Shown piece by piece: positions 52,008 through 60,116 of a stretch of DNA of 64,000 nucleotides (the first letter of the stretch is position 1; each line of letters opens with the position of its first letter). A program made the translations under genes and the position numbers. Under the pieces are notes generated by a model. That model had not been told where the DNA came from. It saw only the letters and a program-made list of their open reading frames with translations, and searched no databases. Location: contig NZ_CP104272.1 in NCBI RefSeq assembly GCF_025244865.1, forward strand, positions 2,232,001 through 2,296,000. Reading direction: 5' to 3'. Source of the stretch: Arthrobacter sp. zg-Y1110 (lineage in GTDB: Bacteria; Actinomycetota; Actinomycetes; Actinomycetales; Micrococcaceae).

Positions 52008-52826
52008 GTGAAAAGCCTGCAGAAGATCGAGTCCTGGCCCGTAGACCATGCCGCTGCCGCCGTCGTGTCCGTCGACGGCGAGGTGCTGGGAACCGCCGGC
52101 GACCAGGACCTCCGTTTTCGGCTGGCGTCAGTCACCAAGCTGCTGAGCGCGTACGCCGTACTGGTGTCCCTCGATGAGGAAGCCTTGGAGCTCGATCAGC
52201 CTGCGGGACCTGAGGGCTCCACTGTCCGGCACCTGCTGGCCCATTCCGGCGGCTACGACTTCGGCGAGCGCATGGTCCGCTACACCCCCGGTACCCGGCG
52301 CCTGTATTCCAATGCGGGTTTTGAGGTCCTCGGCGAAACGCTGGAGCAGGCCACGGGTATGACCTTCGGCGAATATCTGCGCGAAGGCGTACTGGTTCCG
52401 CTGGGCATGTCTTCCACAACGCTGGAGGGCTCCCCTGCTGCCGGCGCCGTCTCCACGGCAGCGGACCTCAGCCGGTTTGCGGCCGAGCTGCAGGCTCCCA
52501 CGCTCACGGATCCGGGCCGGCTGACCGAAGCCACCCAGGTGGTCTTTCCCGGCCTGGCGGGCGTGCTTCCCGGTTTCGGCCGGCAGAAAGAGAACGACTG
52601 GGGCCTCGGCTTCGAAATCCGGGCACAGAAGTCTCCGCACTGGACCGGCGCCAACAGCTCGCCGGCCACTTTCGGGCACTTTGGCCAGTCCGGAACCTTC
52701 CTTTGGGTGGATCCTGCGGCTCGTGCTGCTGCTGTCTGCCTCACCGACCGCGATTTCGGCCCCTGGGCCGCCGACGACTGGCCGCCCTTTACCGACGGGG
52801 TCCTTGCGGAACTCGCCGACCGGTAG
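52008..52826 (+). CDS. Serine hydrolase of the beta-lactamase (class C / family VIII esterase) fold
   Basis: The 272-residue cytoplasmic protein has the three active-site motifs: SVTK (Ser41, Lys44), YSN (99-101) and HFG in FGHFGQSG near residue 224. It has no signal peptide, unlike cell-wall acting relatives, so an esterase acting on a small or lipid substrate is more likely. GTG 52008 is eight bases after AGGA; ATG 51999 is an alternative with no ribosome binding site. It starts 10 bases after oleD on the same strand and is probably cotranscribed with the olefin genes, but no role in that pathway is known to me. Confidence 0.8.
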   Translation: MKSLQKIESWPVDHAAAAVVSVDGEVLGTAGDQDLRFRLASVTKLLSAYAVLVSLDEEALELDQPAGPEGSTVRHLLAHSGGYDFGERMVRYTPGTRRLYSNAGFEVLGETLEQATGMTFGEYLREGVLVPLGMSSTTLEGSPAAGAVSTAADLSRFAAELQAPTLTDPGRLTEATQVVFPGLAGVLPGFGRQKENDWGLGFEIRAQKSPHWTGANSSPATFGHFGQSGTFLWVDPAARAAAVCLTDRDFGPWAADDWPPFTDGVLAELADR

Positions 52827-52837
52827 CGTTCTGCCTG

Positions 52838-54337
52838 CTACGCGGCCCAAACCAGATCCACGATGCAGGCTTCCAGGAAACCCTTCGGGGGCGGCTTGCC
52901 TCCCGTCCGATCAACAGCGCTGTCCTCGGCCCTGATTCCGGGGAGCGGAGGCGCCGTGGACCGATAGGTGTGCCCTGTTGGGGTGGTGGTCTCGACGGTG
53001 TGCGGTGTAGTTGATCCCGTCGGCGGATGGAGCGTTTGCGCCTTCCAATCGGGTGCTTCCTTTGCCTGGTTGCATGCCTCGCAGAGTCCCTGCCCATTTG
53101 CGATTTCGGTGGGGCCGCCGTCCTGATGGGGACGAATATGGTCGAGATGCCGAATCGGCGCCCCGCACCACGGCATTCGGCAGGACTGGTCGCGTGCCGC
53201 GATAAACCGTCCCAGCGAAGCCGGGAACAAGCGCGCCCGGGAATCCATAGCGACTAATTGACCGGCAATCGGTTCGGTGTAGAGCCGTCGAATCCAGCGT
53301 TCTTCCTGCTTGTCCTGCTTCGCTTTCCGCCCTGCGGCTTGTTCCCGGACGCGTTCCGGTTCAGCGCCACGGGTATCCTGCCCGGGTTCTTGCCCCGGAC
53401 GCCTTCCCCGGACCAGGTCCCTTGCCCACTGCGCCGGCACCGGCCCGTACCCGGGGACCACGGCCGGCTCGGAATCGCCGCCGAACAGTGTCCGGTCCGA
53501 CATCACCAGCTGAACTTCCACCTTCAGCTGCCCTGTCTCCGCCTGGCCGGTCACGCGCTCCACGAGAGTGTCCGCCATGATCTGGCCCCGCCCCCGGGTA
53601 TCTCCGGTTGCCCGCAGCCGGTCTGCTTCACGGGACAGTGCGGCAAAGACTCCCACTCCCTGGGCGACGGGCAGAAGTCCGGTCAGGTAGGTCATGGTGT
53701 CCGGTGCCGGACGGCAGGAAACAAATCGTTCGGATTCGGCTTTGGCTGCGCGCTTGACCGCTGCTCGCGGATCGAGCCGATAAGCGGCGGCTCTGGTGCG
53801 GGAGATGATCTGACGGTCCCCCAGGGCTTCAAGCACGTCGGGGTCTCCGGCCACGTCTTCATCTACCCGCCGCCGGTCCTCCAGGCTCAGGCAGGCCGTC
53901 TCGCGGACCAGCAGCGTTGCCCGCCATTCGCTGATTTTCCCGCGGGCCAACGCCTGCAGCGTGCACGGCATCTCTTCCGTCAGCACCTTGGCAAACCCGA
54001 GCAACCGTCCCCCGCGGCTCGGTGATTCCCTGCGGGCCAGGGCAATCTGTCCGGCGACACCGCGGCCCAGATCCTCGCGCCGCACTCCGGCCTCGGCCTG
54101 CTTCCGGCGCTGGGAGGCGTCGAACGCTGCAGCGGCCCGGGCCTGTGCCGCCGAGGCTGCGGCCTTGAGTTCCTCAAGTGCCCGGATCCGGTCAATCAGC
54201 TCCCGGTCTTCCTGCTGTACGAAGGGAAGGTCCTCAGCTTGGTCCCCCAGTACCTCGACCCACGCGTTCACCAGTGCGGTACCGGCAGTCAATCCGCCGG
54301 TCCATTGATGGTTCACAGGGTGAGAATATTCGAACAT
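52838..54337 (-). CDS. DUF222 / HNH endonuclease-domain protein (13E12-like)
   Basis: The 499-residue protein has the DUF222 helical region (residues ~40-300, with ALEELKAAASAAQARAAAAFD and GGRLLGFAKVLTEEMP). A basic linker follows, then an HNH module at 386-426: CRMPWC, HLDHIRPHQDGG (Asp399-His400), N-x-G and CEACNQAK, whose cysteines bind zinc. The family is multicopy in actinobacteria (13E12 repeats) and its role is unclear; DNA nicking is expected from the HNH. A perfect LexA-type box covers the start codon, so it should be induced by DNA damage. It is convergent with the ole-linked hydrolase gene, 11 bases apart. Confidence 0.9.
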   Translation of the reverse strand: MFEYSHPVNHQWTGGLTAGTALVNAWVEVLGDQAEDLPFVQQEDRELIDRIRALEELKAAASAAQARAAAAFDASQRRKQAEAGVRREDLGRGVAGQIALARRESPSRGGRLLGFAKVLTEEMPCTLQALARGKISEWRATLLVRETACLSLEDRRRVDEDVAGDPDVLEALGDRQIISRTRAAAYRLDPRAAVKRAAKAESERFVSCRPAPDTMTYLTGLLPVAQGVGVFAALSREADRLRATGDTRGRGQIMADTLVERVTGQAETGQLKVEVQLVMSDRTLFGGDSEPAVVPGYGPVPAQWARDLVRGRRPGQEPGQDTRGAEPERVREQAAGRKAKQDKQEERWIRRLYTEPIAGQLVAMDSRARLFPASLGRFIAARDQSCRMPWCGAPIRHLDHIRPHQDGGPTEIANGQGLCEACNQAKEAPDWKAQTLHPPTGSTTPHTVETTTPTGHTYRSTAPPLPGIRAEDSAVDRTGGKPPPKGFLEACIVDLVWAA

Positions 54338-54345
54338 GTGTTCGA
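54330..54345. promoter_or_regulatory. LexA-binding SOS box over the HNH gene start
   Basis: TCGAACATGTGTTCGA fits the Gram-positive/mycobacterial SOS consensus TCGAAC-n4-GTTCGA at every fixed position and contains the start codon of the DUF222/HNH gene (cat at 54335-54337). Binding would cover the translation start and probably the promoter. Confidence 0.85.
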
Positions 54346-54457
54346 GTCTATCGGGGCCTGGAGCTCGGATCTAGGCGAAAAATACCCGTTCAACCACCTG
54401 TTTTTTCAGTTGTCTTTTATAGCCTTCCAAGCGATGCTCTTGCGGCCGAAACCGGCC

Positions 54458-55129
54458 TTATCCAGCCGGAAAAGAAACCACGACGACGCCGAGCAGCAGG
54501 GCAGCGTTCCCCGCCAGCGCGAGGTTTCCGGGCTCCTTCTTCGGCTTCTTCTTCCCGGCCTTCGCCTTCCCTCCGGGCTTCCCGGCCTTCGCCTTCCGGT
54601 CAGGCTTTCCGGGGTCGGGGCTTCCGGGGTCGGGATTCCCGGTGTCGGGTGCGGCCGCCCTTTCCCGCACAGGAAAGAACGGTAGCCGTGACCGCTCCAC
54701 CGATGCGGCTTGTGCCGCCGCGGTCTGCGGCAGCCGGGATTGATCCGACGCCTCCGCAGGGATGTCTGGGTTCGGAACCAGCTCCGAACCGGCAGGCTCC
54801 GGTCCCGTCGTAGCCTCGGATACCTTCTCCCGTAACGGACCCTCAGACTCAACCCGGCCCGGCAGCACCGGCCAGCGAAGAACGGCTCCGGCAACAGCCG
54901 CCGCCAGTGCGACGACGGCCACTACCCAGAGGGCCATCGACCAGGAGGTCCACGGCACCACCAGCCGCAAAAGGCCCGCGAGCGAAGCCGCTTCCATCAA
55001 ACCGGCCAGCAGCGACCTCCGGCTGGGGCCGGAAGGCTGTCCCGCCCGCTTCCAGACAGGAACCGCCACGGACAGACAGGTCGCCACCAGCCAGGCGCCG
55101 AGGATCCAGGACATCAGGGTGAATGTCAT
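54458..55129 (-). CDS. Membrane protein with Lys/Pro/Gly-rich linker, in operon with serine hydrolase
   Basis: The unrecognised 223-residue protein has three N-terminal membrane helices (residues ~4-24, 38-56, 58-80, the first being FTLMSWILGAWLVATCLSVAV). A charged region of about 120 residues follows, with a repetitive DPGSPDPGKPDRKAKAGK tract near 170-200, then one last helix (ALAGNAALLLGVVVV). The ATG at 55129 overlaps the upstream hydrolase stop by one base (TGATG), so it is translationally coupled and is the last gene of a regulator-hydrolase-membrane protein unit. Its function is not known. Confidence 0.75.
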   Translation of the reverse strand: MTFTLMSWILGAWLVATCLSVAVPVWKRAGQPSGPSRRSLLAGLMEAASLAGLLRLVVPWTSWSMALWVVAVVALAAAVAGAVLRWPVLPGRVESEGPLREKVSEATTGPEPAGSELVPNPDIPAEASDQSRLPQTAAAQAASVERSRLPFFPVRERAAAPDTGNPDPGSPDPGKPDRKAKAGKPGGKAKAGKKKPKKEPGNLALAGNAALLLGVVVVSFPAG

Positions 55130-56214
55130 CAGAGACCTTCCTTCAGCAAAGCCAAGGCAGCTTCTTCCTGCCCGACAGCCACGTTGGAAAGGATCAGCAC
55201 GGCGGTGCCCGCCTCCCGGTCCATCGCCGCCATGGCGGAGAAGCCTCCGGTCATGCCGTTGTGCCAGGTCGCAGCCCGCCCACTCGAGGGAGAGACCTGG
55301 GTGAACCACCCCAGGCCCACCTGCTCGCCGTCCTCGCCCGTATCCCACTGCGGTTCCAGGGCCGCGGCCCCCGGAGCGGTCTCCGTCAGCAGCGCCTGGA
55401 GGTAGAGCGACATATCCGCTGCGGTAGACCGGATCCCACCCATCGGCGCCCCGCCGTTGCCGGTCCAGGCTCCCTCCGGCAGTCCGCTTGCATTCCGGCC
55501 AGTCGGAGCATCGGGGCGCAGGTTGTCGGCCGTCATTGGCACGTATGTGTCCTTCATTCCCAGTGGCTCGAAAATCCGCTGCTCCAGCAGATCGGCGTAT
55601 TCCATCCCGGCTGCCTTGGCGAGCAGCTGCCCGAGGAAGGCATACCCGAGGTTGGAGTAGGCCACCGTTCCCCTTCCACCCACCGACGCATTCTGTGCCT
55701 GCTCCAGCACCTCGGCAGGCGAGGCGGTGTAGGGGTCGCGGTGGAGGGCGGTGCCGGCGAGCAGGGAGACCAGCGCTCCCGGATCGGTGGCGAGCCGGGG
55801 AAGCCCCGAACGGTGGCTGGCCAGCTCGGCCAGGGTGACCGTGCCGATTTCGGCTTCCGGATCCCGCAGCTCCGGGCCCAGGATCTCGGCAACGGTGGTC
55901 TCCAACGTCACCTCGCCGCGCTCGACGGCGTTTGCAAGCAGCGCTGCCGTGAACGTCTTGGACACCGAACCGATTTCGAACTCGGTCCGTTCATCGGCAC
56001 CGAACCCGGCAAACCGGACGGTGCCGTTTTCCAGGTAGACGACGCTGACCGCATCGGCAGGTTTCTGCAGCAGGGGCCGAACGGCGTCGGCGAGTTCTGC
56101 GTCGCCGGAAACCTGCGTCGACAGGCGCGGTGTCCACGGGGCAGCAAGGAGCCCGCCGGCCAGGACAGCTGAAGCGGCAAGGACGGCCACGATAATGCGT
56201 CTGCGTTGAAGCAT
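55129..56214 (-). CDS. Exported beta-lactamase-family serine hydrolase
   Basis: The 361-residue protein has an uncleaved-anchor or signal-peptide helix at the start (IIVAVLAASAVLAGGLLAA), so it acts outside the cytoplasm. Motifs: GSVSKTF (Ser83, Lys86), YSN (186-188) and HNG in TWHNGMTGG near residue 318, as in class C beta-lactamases, D-aminopeptidases and family VIII esterases. A cell-wall or peptide substrate is plausible. It lies between an ArsR-like regulator (one base upstream) and a membrane protein (overlapping), and its expression probably follows that regulator. Confidence 0.85.
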   Translation of the reverse strand: MLQRRRIIVAVLAASAVLAGGLLAAPWTPRLSTQVSGDAELADAVRPLLQKPADAVSVVYLENGTVRFAGFGADERTEFEIGSVSKTFTAALLANAVERGEVTLETTVAEILGPELRDPEAEIGTVTLAELASHRSGLPRLATDPGALVSLLAGTALHRDPYTASPAEVLEQAQNASVGGRGTVAYSNLGYAFLGQLLAKAAGMEYADLLEQRIFEPLGMKDTYVPMTADNLRPDAPTGRNASGLPEGAWTGNGGAPMGGIRSTAADMSLYLQALLTETAPGAAALEPQWDTGEDGEQVGLGWFTQVSPSSGRAATWHNGMTGGFSAMAAMDREAGTAVLILSNVAVGQEEAALALLKEGL

Positions 56215-56215
56215 G

Positions 56216-56728
56216 TCAGTTACCTCCGGAGGCAGCGGTCAGAATCGCCAGCAGCGGGATGACCCGGGCCGGCGGGATTCGGTAGCGGGACCGCGCGTGC
56301 GGTGCGAGCCAGCCCGAGGCGGTCAGCTGGTGAACGTGGTGGTAGATCTGCCCGGAAGTTCCGGAACCCAGTTCCTCCACCAGTTCCGCCACGGTCTCGG
56401 TTCCGCCGAGCACGGCGCGGAGCACGGCCAGCCGGACGGGATGGCCGAGGGAGGCAAGGGTTTCGGCGAACTGCGTCCAGTCGACGTCGAGCAGATGCCC
56501 GGTCTCCAACCCGTACTGGTACTCGTAGTGGGCACCGGCGGCGGTAGTGGCGGTGCCGGTGAACAGCACGGCTCCCGGCTCGGGATGGCGCTTCCGCACC
56601 CCTTCGAGGGCCCAGAAAGTGTCTGCCTCGTCCGCGGCCGACGTCGGCTCCGCGGCTTCCGCGCGTTGCTCCAGGGCTGCCACGCGTGCTTCCAGCGCCT
56701 GCAGCCGGGCGTCGTCTCGTGCGGTCAT
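56216..56728 (-). CDS. ArsR-like winged-helix transcriptional regulator
   Basis: The 170-residue protein has a short N-terminal coiled coil (ARLQALEARVAALEQRAEAAE), a middle segment that may bind a ligand (GAVLFTGTATTAAGAHYEYQYG), and an ArsR-type winged helix: SLGHPVRLAVLRAVLGGTETVAELVEEL, then SGQIYHHVHQLTASGWL. The ATG at 56728 gives this standard start; the open frame reaches further upstream without family sequence. Two AATTAC/GTAATT repeats lie immediately upstream and are the likely operators. The metal-binding cysteines of metalloregulators are absent. Confidence 0.85.
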   Translation of the reverse strand: MTARDDARLQALEARVAALEQRAEAAEPTSAADEADTFWALEGVRKRHPEPGAVLFTGTATTAAGAHYEYQYGLETGHLLDVDWTQFAETLASLGHPVRLAVLRAVLGGTETVAELVEELGSGTSGQIYHHVHQLTASGWLAPHARSRYRIPPARVIPLLAILTAASGGN

Positions 56729-56735
56729 GGATAGA

Positions 56736-56776
56736 GAATTACGTAATTCCAAAACAATTACAAGAGTTTCGTAATT
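56736..56776. promoter_or_regulatory. Paired palindromic operators upstream of the ArsR-like gene
   Basis: GAATTACGTAATTC (56736-56749) is a perfect palindrome. Nearby, AATTAC (56756-56761) and GTAATT (56771-56776) form a second inverted repeat with a nine-base spacer. Both use the same half-site in an AT-rich island eight bases before the regulator start, and could also affect the divergent VOC gene. Confidence 0.6.
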
Positions 56777-56930
56777 TTTCCGTTCCTGACGCTGGTGGCG
56801 GGACCGGCCCTGGATGCCCGTCCGGAGCGCGCCCGGTGTGACGCCGGCTGCTGGGCGACGGATACCAGCCGGATTTGTTACCGTACGCAAAGGTGCCGTG
56901 AACGGGCCAACGCCCGAGATGAGGACAGCC

Positions 56931-57383
56931 GTGAAAATCTACAATCCGCAGGTCATCTTGTTCGTCGCCGACGTCGCGCGGGCGGCACGCTTCTACGCGG
57001 CCCTCGGCTTCAATGAAGAGTTCAGCGCAACGGGAGCAGGGACAGCACCCGTCAAAATGGAAATGGCATTGGAAGGCTTCGAGCTCGGGCTCGCACTGCC
57101 TGGACCGGCGGCCGAAGCCCACGGGCTCACCCCGGTCACGGCCGGACACCGCGCGTGCCTCACGCTCTGGACGGACGACGTCACAGCCGCCTACACCGCT
57201 GCACTCGACGCCGGAGCAAAAGACCTCCAAGGACCGCACCCGTTCCTGGACGGGAGACTGCGGGTTGCATTCGTCGAGGACTTCGACGGACACCCGATCC
57301 AATTCGTGGAACGGAGAACTACCAGCGACCGTTCCGGGGCCGCGGCTGACACACGGGACAACTGTACGAAGACCGGTTCATAA
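56931..57383 (+). CDS. VOC (glyoxalase/bleomycin resistance-like) protein
   Basis: The 150-residue single-domain vicinal-oxygen-chelate protein starts [27 protein letters not shown], followed by [15 protein letters not shown] and the closing strand [18 protein letters not shown] with the typical D-G-H/N-x-I. GAGG lies six bases before GTG 56931, so I prefer it to the ATG at 56919. Such proteins bind or sequester drugs, or act as lyases and dioxygenases. The final 65 bases overlap the convergent mutM gene, so the C-terminal tail (after about residue 130) is poorly conserved. Confidence 0.82.
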   Translation: MKIYNPQVILFVADVARAARFYAALGFNEEFSATGAGTAPVKMEMALEGFELGLALPGPAAEAHGLTPVTAGHRACLTLWTDDVTAAYTAALDAGAKDLQGPHPFLDGRLRVAFVEDFDGHPIQFVERRTTSDRSGAAADTRDNCTKTGS

Positions 57384-58311
57384 ACGAATCCCGCCGGATC
57401 AGGGTATGCAGCCCCAGTTCCTCACAGCGCGGGCAGGGCAGCCCTTCGCGGCCGTAAGCGTTGAGGGACCGGGAGAAGTACCCCGAGGCGCCGTTCACAT
57501 TGACGTACAGCGAGTCGAAGCTGGTGCCGCCCGCAGCCAATGCACGGGTCATCACGTCCCGGGCGGCTTCGACAAGCCGCAGCGCGTCGGCCCGGCGCAT
57601 GGTGTCCGTGGCCCGGGCAAAGTGCATCCGTGCCGCCCACAGGGATTCGTCGGCGTAAATGTTCCCGACCCCGGAAATCAGCCCCTGGTCCAGCAGGGCG
57701 CGTTTGATCCCGGTCTTCCTGCCTCGCAGCCGGCGGTAGAACTCGTCAAAGGAAAACGCCGGATCGAGCGGGTCGCGGGCGATATGGGCCGCCTCGGCAG
57801 CCACGAGCGGAAGTCCGGTTTCGGACAGGCCTCCGGGAGCGCCGTCGGGAGTCGGCACCAGATCGGTGAGGAACACACCGCCGAAAATCCGCTGGTCTAC
57901 AAAGCGCAGCTCGTCCGGCATCGCAACACCGGAGGCATCAACGGCGGGACTAAGCGTGAACCGGACCTTCAGGTGCTTTTCGTCCGGAAGCGCCGAGTCC
58001 TCCATCAGCAGCTGCCCGCTCATGCCCAGGTGGGCCATCAACGCAAACGGGGGTACGACGTCGTCGTCCGCGCCGGAAGCGGCACCGGCCGGTGAAGGAG
58101 CAGCCTCGAGCAGCGGCAGCCAGAGGAACTTCCCGCGGCGCACGACGTCGGCCACCACCGCGCCTTCAAGGTTGGCAACGAGGTCGGCCGGGCCGGGCGC
58201 ATGGCGCCGCACGGAACGGGGATCCACGACTTCGACGCCGGTGATGGTGCGGCCGCGGACCCATGATGCCAGTCCGCGGCGGACCACCTCGACTTCGGGA
58301 AGCTCAGGCAT
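57319..58311 (-). CDS. mutM: Formamidopyrimidine-DNA glycosylase
   Basis: MutM (Fpg) removes 8-oxoguanine and opened purines and nicks the abasic site. The N-terminal [13 protein letters not shown] gives the catalytic Pro2 and Glu3. The lysine is in [11 protein letters not shown], the helix-two-turn-helix is in [20 protein letters not shown], and the C-terminal zinc finger carries CPRC and CPVC. The 330 residues include a Pro/Gly/Ala-rich insertion around residue 75 ([15 protein letters not shown]) that lengthens it over the usual 270-290. It begins 12 bases after the rnc stop, as in other actinobacteria. Confidence 0.95.
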   Translation of the reverse strand: MPELPEVEVVRRGLASWVRGRTITGVEVVDPRSVRRHAPGPADLVANLEGAVVADVVRRGKFLWLPLLEAAPSPAGAASGADDDVVPPFALMAHLGMSGQLLMEDSALPDEKHLKVRFTLSPAVDASGVAMPDELRFVDQRIFGGVFLTDLVPTPDGAPGGLSETGLPLVAAEAAHIARDPLDPAFSFDEFYRRLRGRKTGIKRALLDQGLISGVGNIYADESLWAARMHFARATDTMRRADALRLVEAARDVMTRALAAGGTSFDSLYVNVNGASGYFSRSLNAYGREGLPCPRCEELGLHTLIRRDSFMNRSSYSCPVCQPRPRNGRW

Positions 58312-58323
58312 CGCCGGGAGTGC

Positions 58324-59031
58324 CTAGGAACCGGCAGCCGCGGAGTCGGCTTCCTTGGCGTTGATCATCTTCCAGGAAGCAGCGGCGGCTTCCTGCTCGG
58401 CTTCCTTCTTGGAGTGGCCAACGCCGGTGCCGTAGGCCTTGTCGCCGATATGCAGGACAGCAACGAAGCTGCGGGAATGGTCGGGACCGGATCCGGAGAC
58501 CCGGTATTCGATGTCGCCCATTTTCCGGCCGGCAGCGATCTCCTGGATGCTCGTCTTCCAGTCCGTCCCGGCACCCAATGCCTCGGCGTTGGACAGCAGC
58601 GGACCGACAAGGCGCATCACCATCTGCCGCGCGGCCTCTATTCCGTGATCGAGGTACACGGCACCGATGATTGCCTCGGTGGTGTCCGCAAGGATAGAGG
58701 ACTTGTCGCGCCCGTTAGTCAGCTTTTCGCCCTGGCCCAGCAGGATGTACTCCCCCAGCCCCAGACCGCGGGCAATGCCGGCGAGGGCACGGGTACTCAC
58801 GACGGCGGAGCGGCGCTTGGCCAGCTCGCCTTCGGAAAGATCAGGATTATCCCGGTAGAGCGCATCGGTTACCGAGAACCCCAGAATGGAGTCACCCAGG
58901 AATTCCAGGCGCTCGTTCGTGGGGATGCCGCCCTGCTCGTAAGCGTAGGAACGGTGCGTGAGTGCAAGACGAAGCGTCCCGGCGTCGATATCGACACCGA
59001 GACGCTTCATAAGCTCTTCAGTATTCTTCAC
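58324..59031 (-). CDS. rnc: Ribonuclease III
   Basis: RNase III cleaves double-stranded RNA, including rRNA precursors. The signature [13 protein letters not shown] (residues 39-51) and the second acidic motif [17 protein letters not shown] form the metal site. The double-stranded RNA-binding domain covers about residues 160-225 ([40 protein letters not shown]). The GTG at 59031 gives the family start [12 protein letters not shown] 59010 would lose seven residues. It is part of DUF177-rpmF-rnc-mutM. Confidence 0.95.
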   Translation of the reverse strand: MKNTEELMKRLGVDIDAGTLRLALTHRSYAYEQGGIPTNERLEFLGDSILGFSVTDALYRDNPDLSEGELAKRRSAVVSTRALAGIARGLGLGEYILLGQGEKLTNGRDKSSILADTTEAIIGAVYLDHGIEAARQMVMRLVGPLLSNAEALGAGTDWKTSIQEIAAGRKMGDIEYRVSGSGPDHSRSFVAVLHIGDKAYGTGVGHSKKEAEQEAAAASWKMINAKEADSAAAGS

Positions 59032-59116
59032 TTTTTGGATACAACCCGAAAAGCAGTATTCACGTGCCCGTCCGCAACAACACTAATGATGCGCAAAGCC
59101 GGGCCGAACACTGGTC

Positions 59117-59320
59117 TTAGACGTCCGCGACCTTGCGGCCCTTGTATTCAAGGAACAGCGCGGTGCCGGCGGAGTCGGTTACGACCTTGGCCTGGTGCGG
59201 CAGGCTATAGGTGACGCGGCCGTTCTCCACGGTCTTCACCAGGTTGGGCGCGGTCGCCTTCCACTGGGACCGGCGTGCACGTGTATTCGCGCGGGACATT
59301 TTCCGCTTCGGAACAGCCAC
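59117..59320 (-). CDS. rpmF: 50S ribosomal protein L32
   Basis: The 67-residue protein has the canonical [19 protein letters not shown] start of L32. The zinc-binding cysteines of some L32 forms are absent, as in the C-minus type often used under zinc limitation. It starts at GTG 59320, two bases after the DUF177 stop, with GAGAAGAGAG as ribosome binding site. DUF177-rpmF adjacency is conserved across bacteria. Confidence 0.95.
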   Translation of the reverse strand: MAVPKRKMSRANTRARRSQWKATAPNLVKTVENGRVTYSLPHQAKVVTDSAGTALFLEYKGRKVADV

Positions 59321-59322
59321 GG

Positions 59323-59847
59323 CTAACTCTCTTCTCTCTCGTCTGACTCTGTACTTGGTGCCGCAGTATCTTCTGCGGCCGTGCCGGTCAGCCCGGCGAG
59401 GGCTGCCCAGCGAGGATCCACTGCTTCATGGTGGTGACCCGGATCCTCCTCAAGGCGCGCTCCGCATTCGGAGCAAAGGCCTTCGCAGTCTTCCCGGCAC
59501 ACCGGCTGGAACGGCATGGTAAGAACCACTGCGTCCCGCAATACCGGCTCAAGATCGATGACATCTCGCTCGATCCGGTGTTGCTCTTCTTCATCTTCTT
59601 CTTCGAAGGACTCAGCGTCCTCGTAGTAGAAGAGTTCCTGCACATCGACTTCTTGGTCGTACGCGAGTGGCTTCAGGCAGCGGCCGCATTCGCCCTTTAC
59701 GGGGGCGATTACTACGCCGGATACCAGAATCCCTTCGTGCACGGCCTCCAACCTCAGATCGAGCTCGAGGCCGGATCCTTCCGGAACGCCGATAAGCGCA
59801 ACACCGAAGTCTTTCGGTGCCGGTACATGTTCATGCAAGGTCCGCAT
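59323..59847 (-). CDS. DUF177 (YceD) family protein, 23S rRNA accumulation factor
   Basis: Members are needed for normal 23S rRNA levels in E. coli and plants. The conserved part has [21 protein letters not shown], the zinc-like pair [11 protein letters not shown] and [19 protein letters not shown], with an acidic stretch (EEEDEEEQ) between. From ATG 59847 the protein has 174 residues, but the typical family N-terminus INVRDLGRSPG lies upstream in the same frame. No ATG, GTG or TTG occurs there; an ATT at 59925 sits five bases after a strong AGGAG and about 30 bases after a good promoter. True translation may start at that ATT (200 residues). Confidence 0.88.
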   Translation of the reverse strand: MRTLHEHVPAPKDFGVALIGVPEGSGLELDLRLEAVHEGILVSGVVIAPVKGECGRCLKPLAYDQEVDVQELFYYEDAESFEEEDEEEQHRIERDVIDLEPVLRDAVVLTMPFQPVCREDCEGLCSECGARLEEDPGHHHEAVDPRWAALAGLTGTAAEDTAAPSTESDEREES

Positions 59848-59957
59848 CGTTCCCGGGCTGCGCCCGAGGTCCCTGACGTTGATAGCCAGGGGAGTTTCCG
59901 GATTGGACCGCGAAAATTCGCTAATGAGAACTCCTGTAGAACATAGACCGACATATC

Positions 59958-59987
59958 ATCTTAGCCTGACTTGCCGGAATCTCTCAA
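59958..59987 (-). promoter_or_regulatory. Promoter of DUF177-rpmF-rnc-mutM
   Basis: On the minus strand TTGAGA (59982-59987) is 18 bases before TAAGAT (59958-59963). The match to sigma-70 is good (5/6 and 4/6). The predicted start of RNA near 59951 leaves a leader of about 25 bases before the AGGAG-ATT start candidate. Confidence 0.55.
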
Positions 59988-59992
59988 ACTGC

Positions 59993-60033
59993 GGCTGCAC
60001 CGCAGCCAAGGAACACGTGCGGGCACGTGCTCC
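59993..60033 (-). other. Two hairpins between coaD and DUF177
   Basis: GGCTGC/GCAGCC (59993-60007) and CACGTGC-GG-GCACGTG (60014-60029, extended by GGA/TCC) are adjacent inverted repeats upstream of the DUF177 promoter. They may terminate coaD; the second, with two CACGTG cores, could also be a protein-binding site. Confidence 0.4.
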
Positions 60034-60116
60034 ATAGTCCAGTTTACCCGCCAAGGGGCATCCGGCTAATCGGCGTGCCTGGTGCTTCCCTTCCGGTGCA
60101 TCCGAGCCAACCCCGT

